Shown in pieces: positions 40,172 to 49,737 of a stretch of DNA of 64,000 nt; position 1 is the stretch's first letter; each line of letters starts with the position of its first letter. The stretch comes from Planotetraspora phitsanulokensis (GTDB taxonomy: Bacteria; Actinomycetota; Actinomycetes; Streptosporangiales; Streptosporangiaceae). The notes below the pieces were generated by a model that had not been told where the DNA came from, ran no database searches, and saw nothing but the letters and a program-made list of their open reading frames with translations. Position numbers and translations under genes: made by a program. The stretch lies in NCBI RefSeq assembly GCF_016863295.1, contig NZ_BOOP01000011.1, positions 227,983-291,982 on the forward strand. The letters run 5' to 3'.

Positions 40172-42479
40172 GCCACGCGGCGACCTGCGCCCGCGAGTTG
40201 AACCCCAGCTTGTTCAAGATGTGCTCGATATGCCCCTCGGCCGTGCGCTGTGAGATCACCAGCGCCGCCGCGATCTCCTTGTTGCTGAGCCCCTGTGAGA
40301 CGAGTTCGGCGATCTCCGTCTCCCTCCGCGTCAGCGGGGCCAGCCGAGCGGCCGGCTCCACCGGCTTCGCGCCGACCGCCTCCTCCTGCAACGCATAGGT
40401 GATCGCCTCTTCGTACGGCAACGCGGCGCCGTCCCTGACCGCGGCCCGGAAGTCCTGCTCTCCCAGCGCCCGCAGGGTCTGCGCCTCGCATTCGTCGTGG
40501 TAGCAGGCGAGATGGCCGAACCCCGACAGCGGGGCGCCCAGCACACCCCACGCCTCCTTCAGCGCACCGAGCAGCCGGGCGGCCCGTTCGAACCGCCCCT
40601 CGCCCGCGGCGATCCAGGCCAGCGTCTCCAGGCCGATCGCCACTCCGAGCGCGTCGTCGAGCGCGTCGTTGAACCTGAGGCTCTCCTTCTCCAGCGCCGT
40701 GGCGCGCCGGACGTCGCCGAGCCGCCAGACCCCGATGCCCATGGCCGCCGTCGCGTACGCCCGGTGCCACTTCTCCCCATGGGCGTCGCAGATCGCCACG
40801 GCCTCCTCGGCGTCGGAGACCGCCAGCACGTCCTCCCCCACGACGGAGTGCACGAGGGACCGCCGGATGAGCGCGAGCGCGAGGCCGAGCGGATCCCCGG
40901 CGCTCCGCTGCCGGTCCACCGCCTCGTGGTGCAGCTTGATCGAGGTCTCGGCCTCCCCGCGGCAGGTGGCGACCATGCCCTGGAAGAGGGTGACGTAGGC
41001 GAGCAGGCTCTCGGATCCGAGCGCCTCCGCCACGGCCCCCGCCTCCTCGATCAGGGCGGCGGCCGACGGGATGTCCGCCTGGACGAGGGCGACCCACGTG
41101 GCGGCCCACAACGCCCTGCCCCGGCCCTCGTCCGGGACCGTCTCCCGGGCCAGGCCCTCCTCCAGCCAGCGCCTGCCCTCTCCGAGGTAGTAGCCGCTGA
41201 TCCAGTGGTAGAGCAGGTCGGTCGTCATCGCGAGGCCCTCGCCGCACCGGCTCGGCTCGGCGAAGGAGTACTCGAGGGCGGTGCGCAGGTTGGCGTGTTC
41301 GGCCGACAGGCGCAGGAACCAGTCGACCTGCGCGGGCCCGAACAACTCGGCGCGCGCGCGGGCGGCCAGCCACCGGTAATGATCACAGTGCCGCCGCCGC
41401 AGCGCGGGCTCCTTGCCGGTGGCGAGAAGACGCTCCCTGCCGTACTGCCGGACGGTCTCCAGCAACCGGTAGCGGACCGCTCCGCGCTGCTCCTCCCTGG
41501 CCAGCACCGACTTGTCCACCAGGCCGGTCACCACGTCGAGGACGTCCCCCCTCGGGATGCCGTCGCCCGAGCACACCTCCTCGGCCGCCTCCAGGTCCAG
41601 GCCGCCCGCGAACACCGAGACCCGCTGCCACAGCAGCCTCTCCTGCTCCGTGCACAACTCATAGCTCCAGTCCATCAGCGCCCGGAGCGTGCGCTGGCGG
41701 GGCAGCGCCACCCTCGATCCCGAGGTGAGCAGGCGGAACCTGTCGTCCAGCCGGGCGAGGACCTGCTCCACCGAGAGGGCGCGCAGCCGGGCGGCCGCGA
41801 GCTCGATCGCGAGGGGCAGGCCGTCGAGCCGGCGGCAGATGGCCGCGACGACCTCCTGGTTGTCCGGCGTCACCTCGAAGTCCGGCACCACGGCCGCGGC
41901 ACGCTCGGCGAACAACTGGATGGCGTCGGACTCCACCAGAGCGTCCGACGCGAGCGGCGAGGCCTCGCGGACCGGAAACGGGGCGAGGTTGAGCGTCTGC
42001 TCGCAGGGGATGCCGAGCGGCTGCCTGCTGGTCGCCAGCACACGCAGCTCGGGAAGTGCCCGGACCAGCGCGTCCACGAGGACGGCGCACTCCGTGAGGA
42101 GGTGCTCGCAGTTGTCGAGGACGATCATCGCCTGCCTGTCCGCCAGATGCTCGACGATGAGGTCCAGCGGAGACAACCGGGAGGCGTCGCGGATCTCCAG
42201 ACCCTCCGCGACGGTCTGCTCGAGCAGGTCGGGCTCGTCCAGCCCGGCGAGCTCGACCAGCCAGACGCCGTCGGGGAACTGCCTGCGCGCGTCGGCGGCC
42301 GCCCGCAGCCCCAGCCGGGTCTTGCCCACGCCGCCCACGCCGGTGAGGGTCACGACTCGCGTGGCGGACAGCAGCCGACGGACCTCGGCCATCTCGTGCC
42401 GACGTCCCACGAAACTCGTCACCTCGGCGGGCAGCCCCAAGGGCCGCCGCGTCGAGCCCCCCGGTAGTACCGCGGTCAT
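40128..42479 (-). CDS. AfsR/LuxR-type ATPase regulator (paralogue 1)
   Basis: A 783-residue regulator. It begins with an NB-ARC-like ATPase (TSFVGRRHEMAEVRRLL, Walker A TGVGGVGKTR, MIVLDNCEHLL, ATSRQPLGI), continues with winged-helix and TPR regions (YELCTEQERLLWQRVSVFAG), and ends with a LuxR HTH (LTRRETEIAELVSQGLSNKE, SQRTAEGHIEHILNKLG). It is strongly similar along its length to the divergent gene at 42601. The pair share a 121-base promoter region. The regulated genes are unknown. Confidence 0.92.
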   Translation of the reverse strand: MTAVLPGGSTRRPLGLPAEVTSFVGRRHEMAEVRRLLSATRVVTLTGVGGVGKTRLGLRAAADARRQFPDGVWLVELAGLDEPDLLEQTVAEGLEIRDASRLSPLDLIVEHLADRQAMIVLDNCEHLLTECAVLVDALVRALPELRVLATSRQPLGIPCEQTLNLAPFPVREASPLASDALVESDAIQLFAERAAAVVPDFEVTPDNQEVVAAICRRLDGLPLAIELAAARLRALSVEQVLARLDDRFRLLTSGSRVALPRQRTLRALMDWSYELCTEQERLLWQRVSVFAGGLDLEAAEEVCSGDGIPRGDVLDVVTGLVDKSVLAREEQRGAVRYRLLETVRQYGRERLLATGKEPALRRRHCDHYRWLAARARAELFGPAQVDWFLRLSAEHANLRTALEYSFAEPSRCGEGLAMTTDLLYHWISGYYLGEGRRWLEEGLARETVPDEGRGRALWAATWVALVQADIPSAAALIEEAGAVAEALGSESLLAYVTLFQGMVATCRGEAETSIKLHHEAVDRQRSAGDPLGLALALIRRSLVHSVVGEDVLAVSDAEEAVAICDAHGEKWHRAYATAAMGIGVWRLGDVRRATALEKESLRFNDALDDALGVAIGLETLAWIAAGEGRFERAARLLGALKEAWGVLGAPLSGFGHLACYHDECEAQTLRALGEQDFRAAVRDGAALPYEEAITYALQEEAVGAKPVEPAARLAPLTRRETEIAELVSQGLSNKEIAAALVISQRTAEGHIEHILNKLGFNSRAQVAAWLSERRGYARAVRTT

Positions 42480-42600
42480 ACCGCTGTCGGCACCCCGATC
42501 CCGCGCGAATTATGCCCTGCCATATTCAGGGTACATTTCTGCCCCAAACCCCGCTGATCGGGTTTGACCAGGCACTTCTCGCCGCCTAGCGTTAAAAATC

Positions 42601-44940
42601 ATGGCCGGTACGGCGTTCGCGCGGCAGGTCGGCAACCTTCCCGCCGACATGACCAGCTTCGTGGGCCGCAGGCACGAGCTCGCGGAGATCAGGCGGCTGC
42701 TGTCGGTCTCGCGCCTGGTGACCCTCACCGGTGTGGGCGGCGTGGGCAAGACCCGCCTCGCGCTCCGGGCGGCGTTCGAGCAGCATCGCGCGTTCGACGA
42801 GGTCTGGCTGGCCGACCTGGGCACGCTCGACGACCCCGCCCTGGTGGGCGAGACGGTCGCGGCGACCGTGGGCCTGCGGGACCAGACCGCCGGGTGCCCC
42901 GTGCGCGCGCTGTCGGATTTCCTCGCCTCCCGCCGGACCCTGCTCGTCCTCGACAACTGCGAGCATCTGCTCGACGCCGTGGCCGCGCTCGCCGACACCC
43001 TCCTGCGCGGCATCCCGGAGCTTCGCATCCTCGCGACGAGCCGGCAGTCGCTCGGAATCATGGGTGAGCGCGTCATGCGGGTCGCGCCGCTCCCGGTGCC
43101 CGAGCCGGACGGCCCCAGGACGCTGAAGGCCCTGGAGCGCTACGACGCGGTCACCCTCTTCATGGAGCGCGCGGCCGCCGTGCTGCCCGGATTCACGCTC
43201 GACGACGGCAACCGCGAGGACGTGGCCACCCTCTGCCGCCGGCTGGACGGCATCCCGCTCGCGATCGAACTCGCCGCCGTCCGGCTGCGGACGTTGTCGG
43301 TGAGCGGGCTGGTCGAGCGCCTCGACGACCGCTACCGCTGGCTCACCGGCGGGAGCCGTACGGCGGTGCCGCGTCAGCGCACCCTGCACGCCCTGATCGA
43401 CTGGAGCTTCCAGTTGTTGTCGCCCGCGGAGCGGACCTTGTGGACGCGCATGTCGATCTTCCCGGGCCATTTCGACCTGGAGGCCGCCGAGGCCGTCTGC
43501 TCAGGCGACGGCATCGCCCAGGAAGACGTCCTCGACCTCCTCGACGCCGTGGTGGACAAGTCGTTGCTGCTCAGAGAGGAGCACACGGGCGACGTCAGGT
43601 ACCGCCTGCTGGAGACCCTGCGCGCGTTCGCCAGGGCCCAGGAGGGCGGACCGGATGAGCGTCCGGCGCTGGCACGCCGGCACCGGGACTTCTACCTGCG
43701 GCTCACCGGCAAGGCGGCGGCCGAGTGGTTCGGGCGTCGCCAGGTCGCCTGGTACACCCGGCTCAAGCTCGAACAGGACAATCTCCGGGCCGCGCTGGAG
43801 TTCTGCCTGCGAGAGCCGGGTGAGGCCGCGGCCGGGCTCCGCATGGCCACCGACCTGCACCGGCCTCACTGGCTGCCCAACTCGCTGTTCATCCAGGGCC
43901 GCCACTGGATCGGCCGCATGCTCGAAGCGGAACCCGGCCGCACCGAGGCCCGCGCGCGGGCGTTGTGCGGCGCGGCCTGGCTGGCGTTCGCCCAGGGGGA
44001 CGCCCCGGCGGGCGAGCCCCTGCTGGAGGAGGCCGCCGACCTGGCCCGCGAGGTGGATGATCCGGTGAGCCTGTCCCTGGCGTGCCTGGTCTCCGGCAAG
44101 GCCGCGCACAACCGCGGCGACTTCGAGGGCGCGGTCCCGCTCCTCGAGGAGGCCGTCACCCTGCTCACCGCCGCTGGGGACGGCTTCGCGGTCGCGGCCG
44201 CGCTTCTCGCCCTCGCGGACGCGACCGGCTGCCTCGGGGATCCGGTGCGTGCGGGCGACCTGTTCGAACGGGGTCTCGCGTTGTCCGCCGATCATGAGGA
44301 GAGCTGGTGCCGCGCCTGGACTCTGGCGATATACGCCATCCATCTGTGGCGGCAGGGCGAGCACGAGCGCGCGACGGCCGCGGCGCGGGAGAGCCTGCTG
44401 CTCGGCAGGGCGTTCGACGACCGGCTGAGCCTGGCGACCGCCGTCGAGGTCCTCGCCTGGATCCTCTCCGCGGAAGGGCACCATCCGAAGGCGGCCCGCA
44501 TGCTCGGCGCGGCCGACGCCATCGCCCGCACGGTCGGCGTGTCCACCCTGCGAATGGGACGGTACGTCGAGCAACACGAGGAGTGCGTCGCCGCCCTCGA
44601 GAGTCAGCTCGGCGCCAAGCGACTCGCCCGCGCGATGCAGCAGGGCGGCCGGTTGACCCTCGAACAGGCCGTCGCGGAGGCACTCGGTGACGAGCAGGCG
44701 GGCGAGGAACCGGAGACGGCCGCCTCCGCGGCGTCGCCGCTGACCGCGCGCGAACTGGAGATCGCCGAGCTGATCGCCCAGGGGTTGAGCAACAAGGAGA
44801 TCGCCGCCGCCCTCGTGGTCGCCCAGCGGACCGCGGAGGGCCACGTCGAGCACATCCTGGCCAAGCTGGGCTACACCTCTCGCGCCCAGATCGCCGCATG
44901 GATGACCGCCCAGAAAGCCGAGCACGACCCGGGGGGTTAG
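42601..44940 (+). CDS. AfsR/LuxR-type ATPase regulator (paralogue 2)
   Basis: A 779-residue regulator with the same layout as its divergent neighbour: TSFVGRRHELAEIRRLL, Walker A TGVGGVGKTR, LLVLDNCEHLL, ATSRQSLGI, then TPR-like repeats and C-terminal LuxR HTH (LTARELEIAELIAQGLSNKE, AQRTAEGHVEHILAKLG). The near-identical HTH recognition helices suggest overlapping DNA targets. No Shine-Dalgarno precedes the ATG; a leaderless start is possible. It converges with the rhamnose aldolase/dehydrogenase gene, leaving a 4-base gap. Confidence 0.92.
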   Translation: MAGTAFARQVGNLPADMTSFVGRRHELAEIRRLLSVSRLVTLTGVGGVGKTRLALRAAFEQHRAFDEVWLADLGTLDDPALVGETVAATVGLRDQTAGCPVRALSDFLASRRTLLVLDNCEHLLDAVAALADTLLRGIPELRILATSRQSLGIMGERVMRVAPLPVPEPDGPRTLKALERYDAVTLFMERAAAVLPGFTLDDGNREDVATLCRRLDGIPLAIELAAVRLRTLSVSGLVERLDDRYRWLTGGSRTAVPRQRTLHALIDWSFQLLSPAERTLWTRMSIFPGHFDLEAAEAVCSGDGIAQEDVLDLLDAVVDKSLLLREEHTGDVRYRLLETLRAFARAQEGGPDERPALARRHRDFYLRLTGKAAAEWFGRRQVAWYTRLKLEQDNLRAALEFCLREPGEAAAGLRMATDLHRPHWLPNSLFIQGRHWIGRMLEAEPGRTEARARALCGAAWLAFAQGDAPAGEPLLEEAADLAREVDDPVSLSLACLVSGKAAHNRGDFEGAVPLLEEAVTLLTAAGDGFAVAAALLALADATGCLGDPVRAGDLFERGLALSADHEESWCRAWTLAIYAIHLWRQGEHERATAAARESLLLGRAFDDRLSLATAVEVLAWILSAEGHHPKAARMLGAADAIARTVGVSTLRMGRYVEQHEECVAALESQLGAKRLARAMQQGGRLTLEQAVAEALGDEQAGEEPETAASAASPLTARELEIAELIAQGLSNKEIAAALVVAQRTAEGHVEHILAKLGYTSRAQIAAWMTAQKAEHDPGG

Positions 44941-44944
44941 GGGG

Positions 44945-47023
44945 TCAGCGGAGGAAGGCGGCGGCTACGCCGGCGTCTACGGGGATGTGCAGTCCCGTCG
45001 TCAGGGAGAGATCTCCTCCGGTGACGGCGAAGACGGCGGCGGCGATGTGCTCGGGAAGCACCTCGCGCTTGAGCAGTGTCCGCTGCGCGTAAAACTCACC
45101 GAGCTTGTCCTCCGGCACGCCGTAGACGGCCGCGCGGTTGGCCCCCCACCCGGACGCGAAGATACCCGAGCCGCGCACCACGCCGTCCGGGTTGATCCCG
45201 TTGACCCTGATGCCGTGCGCACCCAGCTCGGCCGCGAGCAGCCGCACCTGGTGGGCCTGGTCGGCCTTGGCCGCGCCGTACGCCACGTTGTTGGGCCCGG
45301 CGAACACGGAGTTCTTGGACGCGATGTAGACGATGTCGCCGCCCATGCCCTGAGCGATCATCACGCGTGCGCTCTCGCGGGCGACCAGGAACGAGCCACG
45401 CGCCATGACGTCGTGCTGGAGGTCCCAGTCGTCCGCCGTGGTCTCCAGCAGGGACCGGGACAGCGACAGCCCCGCGTTGTTGACGATCAGGTCGATCCCG
45501 CCGAAGGCCAGCACCGCCTGCCGTACGGCGGAGACGATCTGCGCCTCGTCGGTCACGTCGACCTGTACGGCTGTCGCGACGTCCTCGGGCCGGTGGGCCC
45601 TCGCGCCGATCTCCGCGGCGACCTTCTCCGCGGCTGCGAAGTCGCGGTCGGCGACGACCACGCAGGCTCCCTCGGCGGCCAGCCGCCGGGCGGTCGCGGC
45701 CCCGATGCCCGAGCCGCCTCCCGTAACCAGCGCGACCCGCGTGGCCAGGGGCTTGGGCGCCGGCATTCGGCGCAGCTTGGCCTCCTCGAGCTCCCAGTAC
45801 TCGATCCGGAACTTCTCCGACTCCTCGATCGGGGAGTAGGTGGACAGCGCCTCGGCACCGCGCATCACGTTGATCGCGTTGACGTAGAACTCGCCGGCCA
45901 CCCGGGCGGTCTGCTTGTCCCTGCCGAAGGAGAACATGCCGACGCCCGGCACGTGCACGATCGCCGGGTCGGCGCCGCGCATCGCGGGAGAGCTCTCGGT
46001 GGCGTGCCGCTCGTAGTAGGCCCGGTAGGCCTCGCGGTAGGCGGCGTGCAGTTCCCTGAGGCGGCCGATCACGTCGTCCACGGGAGCGTCCGCCGGGAGG
46101 TCGACGACCAGCGGGGCGACCTTCGTCCGCAGGAAGTGGTCCGGGCACGACGTCCCGAGCGCGGCGAGCTCGGGATGCCGCTCGCGGGCCAGGAAGTCCA
46201 GGACCTCGGGGGTCGCGGTGTAATGGCCCACCTGGGGAGCGTCGGTCGAGCACAACCCGCGGACCACCGGGAACAGGGCGGCGGCGCGTTCGCGCCTCAC
46301 CTCGTCGGCCGGCGGTTCGTAACCCGGCTTGACCGGCCCGAACGGCTCGGGCGCGCCGTGCTCGGCGATGTACGCCTCAGCGGTGCGGATCATCCACAGC
46401 GAGTTGGCCTCGCACTCCGCCGACGTCTCGCCCCACGCGGTGATGCCGTGGCCGCCCAGTACGACGCCCACGGCCTGCGGGTTGGCCTCCTTGATCCCGG
46501 CGATGTCGAGGCCGAGCTGGAACCCGGGCCGTCGCCACGGAACCCACACCACCCGGTCGCCGTAGATCCGCCGGGTGAGCTCCTCGCCGTCGGCGGCGGC
46601 GGCGATCGCGATGCCCGCGTCGGGGTGGAGGTGGTCGACGTGCGCCGCGTCGAGGAGGCCGTGCATGGCCGTGTCGATGGAGGGCGCGGCGCCTCGCTGT
46701 GTTTTTCCGGACCCCGCCACCCCGCCCAGGCCGAAGGCGCAGAAGTCGAAGGCCGCGACCATCTCGTCCTCGCGCTCGACGCCCGGGTAGACGGCGGTCA
46801 GCGCGCGCAGCCGGTCCAGCCTGAGTACGGCCAGGCCGGCCTCGGTGAGCGTGCCGAGGTCGCCGCCCGACCCCTTGACCCACATGAGCTCGACGGCGGT
46901 GCCCGTGACCGGGTCGACGGCCTCACCCTTGGCGGAGGCGTTGCCTCCGGCGAAGTTGGTGTTGCGGGGATCGGCCCCGAGAGTGTGCGCGCGCTGAAGC
47001 AGCTGCTCAACCGGCATGGTCAT
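44945..47023 (-). CDS. rhaEW: Bifunctional rhamnulose-1-phosphate aldolase / lactaldehyde dehydrogenase
   Basis: A 692-residue fusion. The class II aldolase domain (about 1-410) has GHGITAWGETSAECEANSLW with zinc-binding histidines and DHLHPDAGIA. The C-terminal SDR domain (about 430-692) has VTGGGSGIGAATARRL and the YGAAKADQ catalytic Tyr-Lys. The aldolase splits L-rhamnulose-1-phosphate into DHAP and L-lactaldehyde, and the SDR domain oxidises lactaldehyde to lactate. It is last in the rhamnose operon, 33 bases after rhaI. GGGGGA upstream supports the ATG at 47023. Confidence 0.93.
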   Translation of the reverse strand: MTMPVEQLLQRAHTLGADPRNTNFAGGNASAKGEAVDPVTGTAVELMWVKGSGGDLGTLTEAGLAVLRLDRLRALTAVYPGVEREDEMVAAFDFCAFGLGGVAGSGKTQRGAAPSIDTAMHGLLDAAHVDHLHPDAGIAIAAAADGEELTRRIYGDRVVWVPWRRPGFQLGLDIAGIKEANPQAVGVVLGGHGITAWGETSAECEANSLWMIRTAEAYIAEHGAPEPFGPVKPGYEPPADEVRRERAAALFPVVRGLCSTDAPQVGHYTATPEVLDFLARERHPELAALGTSCPDHFLRTKVAPLVVDLPADAPVDDVIGRLRELHAAYREAYRAYYERHATESSPAMRGADPAIVHVPGVGMFSFGRDKQTARVAGEFYVNAINVMRGAEALSTYSPIEESEKFRIEYWELEEAKLRRMPAPKPLATRVALVTGGGSGIGAATARRLAAEGACVVVADRDFAAAEKVAAEIGARAHRPEDVATAVQVDVTDEAQIVSAVRQAVLAFGGIDLIVNNAGLSLSRSLLETTADDWDLQHDVMARGSFLVARESARVMIAQGMGGDIVYIASKNSVFAGPNNVAYGAAKADQAHQVRLLAAELGAHGIRVNGINPDGVVRGSGIFASGWGANRAAVYGVPEDKLGEFYAQRTLLKREVLPEHIAAAVFAVTGGDLSLTTGLHIPVDAGVAAAFLR

Positions 47024-47056
47024 GATATTTCCCCCTATATCGCTGAAACGCGCTGG

Positions 47057-48208
47057 TCAGGCGCCCCAGCCGGCCTGTGTGCCACCCACACGTTCGGTCC
47101 GGATCTTCTCGAAGTAGCCCGAGCGGGCGTAGGCCTTCATCGGGTCGGGGTCCAGCCCCATCTCCTCGCGCAGTACGGCGAGGATCGGGCGGACATCGGT
47201 GTTGTACGCGTCCATCAGCACCGCGTTGGCGCCGAGCACGTCGCCCTCCGCCTGCGCGGCGGCCAGCGCGTCGGCGTCGACGAGCAGCGCCTTGGCGGTG
47301 GCCTCCTGGACGTTCATGACCGAGCGGATCTGGCCGGGGATCTTGGGCTCGAGGTTGTGGCACTGGTCGAGCATGAACGCCACATCGGACGTGTACCCGC
47401 CGCCGCGGATCACCTCGTACATGATCCTGAACAGCTGGAACGGGTCGGCCGCGCCGACCATCAGGTCGTCGTCGGCGTAGAACCGGGAGTTGAAGTCGAA
47501 GCCGCCGAGCTTCCCCTCCCGCAGCAGGAACGCCACGATGAACTCGATGTTCGTCCCCGGCGCGTGGTGGCCGGTGTCCACGACCACCTGCGCCTTCGGC
47601 CCGAGGCGGACGCAGTGGGCATAGGCCGTGCCCCAGTCGGGCACGTCGGTCACGTAGAACGCCGGCTCGAAGAGCTTGTACTCCAGCAGGAAGCGCTGGT
47701 CGTCGCCGAGCCGGTCGTAGACGGCGGAAAGCGCCTCGGCCAGCCGGTCCTGCCGGGAACGGATGTCGTCCTGGCCGGGGTAGTTCGTCCCGTCGGAGAA
47801 CCACAGCTTGAGGGTGTCCGACCCGGTCTGGTCCATGATGTCCACGCACTCCAGCAGGTGGTCGAGCGCCTTGCGCCGCACCGCCGGATCGGGGTTGGTG
47901 ACGCTGCCGAGCCGGTAGTCGTCGTCCTGGAACACGTTGGAGTTGATCGCGCCGATCCGCACGCCCAGATCCGTCGCGTGCCGGGCGAGGTCGGCGTAGT
48001 CGTCGACCTTGTCCCACGGGATGTGCAGCGCCACCGTCGGCGCAACCCCCGTGAACGCGTGCACCTGGGCGGCGTCGGCGAGCTTCTCGTACGGATCACG
48101 GGGAACGCCCTCCTGGGCGAACACCTTGAACCGCGTGCCGCTGTTGGCGTACGCCCAGGAAGGCGTCTCGATGTGCTGCCGCCGCAACGCCGCCTTGATG
48201 TCGCTCAT
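47057..48208 (-). CDS. rhaI: L-rhamnose isomerase (RhaI type)
   Basis: A 383-residue xylose-isomerase-like TIM barrel of the Pseudomonas/Rhizobium RhaI type. It starts MSDIKAALRRQHIETPSWAY. Metal-binding and catalytic segments include LKLWFSDGTNYPGQDDI, LLEYKLFEPAFY (Glu), VVVDTGHHAPGTN (Asp/His) and FDFNSRFYADDDLMVG. It converts L-rhamnose to L-rhamnulose, the substrate of RhaB. It lies between rhaM and the aldolase gene in the operon. Confidence 0.94.
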   Translation of the reverse strand: MSDIKAALRRQHIETPSWAYANSGTRFKVFAQEGVPRDPYEKLADAAQVHAFTGVAPTVALHIPWDKVDDYADLARHATDLGVRIGAINSNVFQDDDYRLGSVTNPDPAVRRKALDHLLECVDIMDQTGSDTLKLWFSDGTNYPGQDDIRSRQDRLAEALSAVYDRLGDDQRFLLEYKLFEPAFYVTDVPDWGTAYAHCVRLGPKAQVVVDTGHHAPGTNIEFIVAFLLREGKLGGFDFNSRFYADDDLMVGAADPFQLFRIMYEVIRGGGYTSDVAFMLDQCHNLEPKIPGQIRSVMNVQEATAKALLVDADALAAAQAEGDVLGANAVLMDAYNTDVRPILAVLREEMGLDPDPMKAYARSGYFEKIRTERVGGTQAGWGA

Positions 48209-48255
48209 GGAATCCCCGATTCAGTCGAGTCAGTTTCAGTGCAGATCAGTCGAGA

Positions 48256-48573
48256 TCAGTCGAGATGGAAGATTTCGCGGAGGCCGACCATGCCCTCGTC
48301 GGGCGCGCCGTCGAGCTCTTCGATGAAGGGCGCCATCTCCGCCTGCCATCGGGTGTTGACGTCGCGCTCGGCCATCGCGGCGCGGGCGGCCTCGAAGTCG
48401 TCCGTCTCGAGGTAACCGACCAGCAGGCCGTCCTCCCGCAGGAACAGCGAGTAGTTGTGCCAGCCGGTCTCGCTGAGGGCGGCCCGCATCTCGGGCCACA
48501 CCGCGGCATGCCGTTCGCGGTACTCCTCGATCCGTTCCGGCCGGACCTTCAGCAGGAAGCAGACACGCTGCAT
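48256..48573 (-). CDS. rhaM: L-rhamnose mutarotase
   Basis: A 105-residue ferredoxin-like alpha/beta protein of the RhaM family, beginning MQRVCFLLKVRPERIEEYRE. It includes ERHAAVWPEMRAAL, the active-site His of this family, NYSLFLREDGLLVGYLE and a Trp-containing NTRWQAEM. It interconverts alpha and beta L-rhamnopyranose so that the isomerase sees the right anomer. The ATG at 48573 follows GGGGGG. It is between the binding-protein gene and rhaI. Confidence 0.92.
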   Translation of the reverse strand: MQRVCFLLKVRPERIEEYRERHAAVWPEMRAALSETGWHNYSLFLREDGLLVGYLETDDFEAARAAMAERDVNTRWQAEMAPFIEELDGAPDEGMVGLREIFHLD

Positions 48574-48642
48574 GGTGGAACCCCCCTGGGGGTAGGGCGT
48601 GCCGACGCGCGGCACGCCGTACCCGCCGATGGCGAGAAATGG

Positions 48643-49728
48643 CTAGAAGTCGAAGTCGTCGACGTTGCTCGCGTCGAAGGTGAAGGGCGGGCCGAGGATG
48701 ACCTCGCCGTCCTTGCCGACGGTGAACTCGCCGAGCTTGCCGGCCGTGAACTTCTCACCCTCGGCGCCGGTGATCCGGCCGGAGACCAGCGAGGCCGCGG
48801 CGTAGCTGGCGAGGTAGCCCAGGTCCTTGGGGTTCCACAGCGCGAACTTCTCGACGGTGCCGTTCTTGACGAACTCGCGCATCTGGTTCGGCGTGCCGAG
48901 GCCGGTGACCACGATCTTGCCCTTGTACTTGGAGCCCGAGACATAGCGGGCGGCGGCCGCGATGCCGACCGTGGTCGGGGCGATGATGCCCTTGAGGTTC
49001 GGGTAGGCCTGGAGCAGTCCCTGGGTCTCCTGGAACGACTTCTGGTCGTCGTCGTCTCCGTAGGCGACCTTGACCAGCTTCATGTCCTTGTACTCGGGCT
49101 TGGTGAGCTCGTCCTTCATGAACTCGATCCAGGTGTTCTGGTTGGTCGCGTTGGCCGTGGCCGATAGGACCGCGATCTCACCCTTGTGGTCGATCATGTC
49201 CGCGAGCATCTTCACCTCGCTGCGGCCGACGTCCTCCGAGCTGGCCTGGTTGATGAAGAGGTCGCGGCAGTCCTTGGAGGCGTCCGAGTCGTACGACACG
49301 ACCTTGATGCCCTTGGACCTGGCCTGGTTGAGCGGGCCGCAGACCGCGTTGGCGTCGTTGGCGGAGATGAGGATGGCGTCCTGCTGCTGCTGGATCAGCG
49401 TGTTGATGTAGGAGACCTGGGACGACGCGGACGCGTCGGAGGGGCCGACCTCCTTGGCCGTTCCCTTGTACTCCGCCGCCGCGTCGATGCCCGCCTTGTC
49501 GAGGATCGTCAGGTACGGGTTGTTGATCTGCTTGGGCAGGAAGGCGATCTGCAGCCCCTCCTTGATCGGGGCGTTCGGGTTCGCGGTGGCCGCCGCCGTC
49601 TGCGCCGGCGCCGCGGGCGCCTGCGAGGAGGCGGACTCCTTGGTGGTCCCGCCGCAGCCCGAGAGCCCGAGCGAGACCAGACCGACCATGGCGACTGCCG
49701 AGGTGAACCTTCGCGAAGAAGTGAACAT
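48643..49728 (-). CDS. rhaS: Rhamnose ABC transporter, substrate-binding lipoprotein
   Basis: A 361-residue periplasmic-binding-protein family lipoprotein. The signal peptide ends in the lipobox LSGC (Cys25), and the mature part starts with a Ser/Ala/Pro-rich linker. The rhamnose/AI-2-type binding fold follows (IAFLPKQINNPYLT, GPSDASASSQVSYI, DSDASKDCRD, GIIAPTTVGIAAAAR). It captures rhamnose outside the membrane for RhaPQT. Confidence 0.92.
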   Translation of the reverse strand: MFTSSRRFTSAVAMVGLVSLGLSGCGGTTKESASSQAPAAPAQTAAATANPNAPIKEGLQIAFLPKQINNPYLTILDKAGIDAAAEYKGTAKEVGPSDASASSQVSYINTLIQQQQDAILISANDANAVCGPLNQARSKGIKVVSYDSDASKDCRDLFINQASSEDVGRSEVKMLADMIDHKGEIAVLSATANATNQNTWIEFMKDELTKPEYKDMKLVKVAYGDDDDQKSFQETQGLLQAYPNLKGIIAPTTVGIAAAARYVSGSKYKGKIVVTGLGTPNQMREFVKNGTVEKFALWNPKDLGYLASYAAASLVSGRITGAEGEKFTAGKLGEFTVGKDGEVILGPPFTFDASNVDDFDF

Positions 49729-49737
49729 ACGTGTTCC

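Noticed and set aside
44987..48415. 1142-codon open frame on the plus strand opposite the rhamnose genes
   Set aside because: It is antisense to rhaEW, rhaI and rhaM, which have clear family motifs. Very long antisense frames are expected in high-GC DNA with strong third-position bias.
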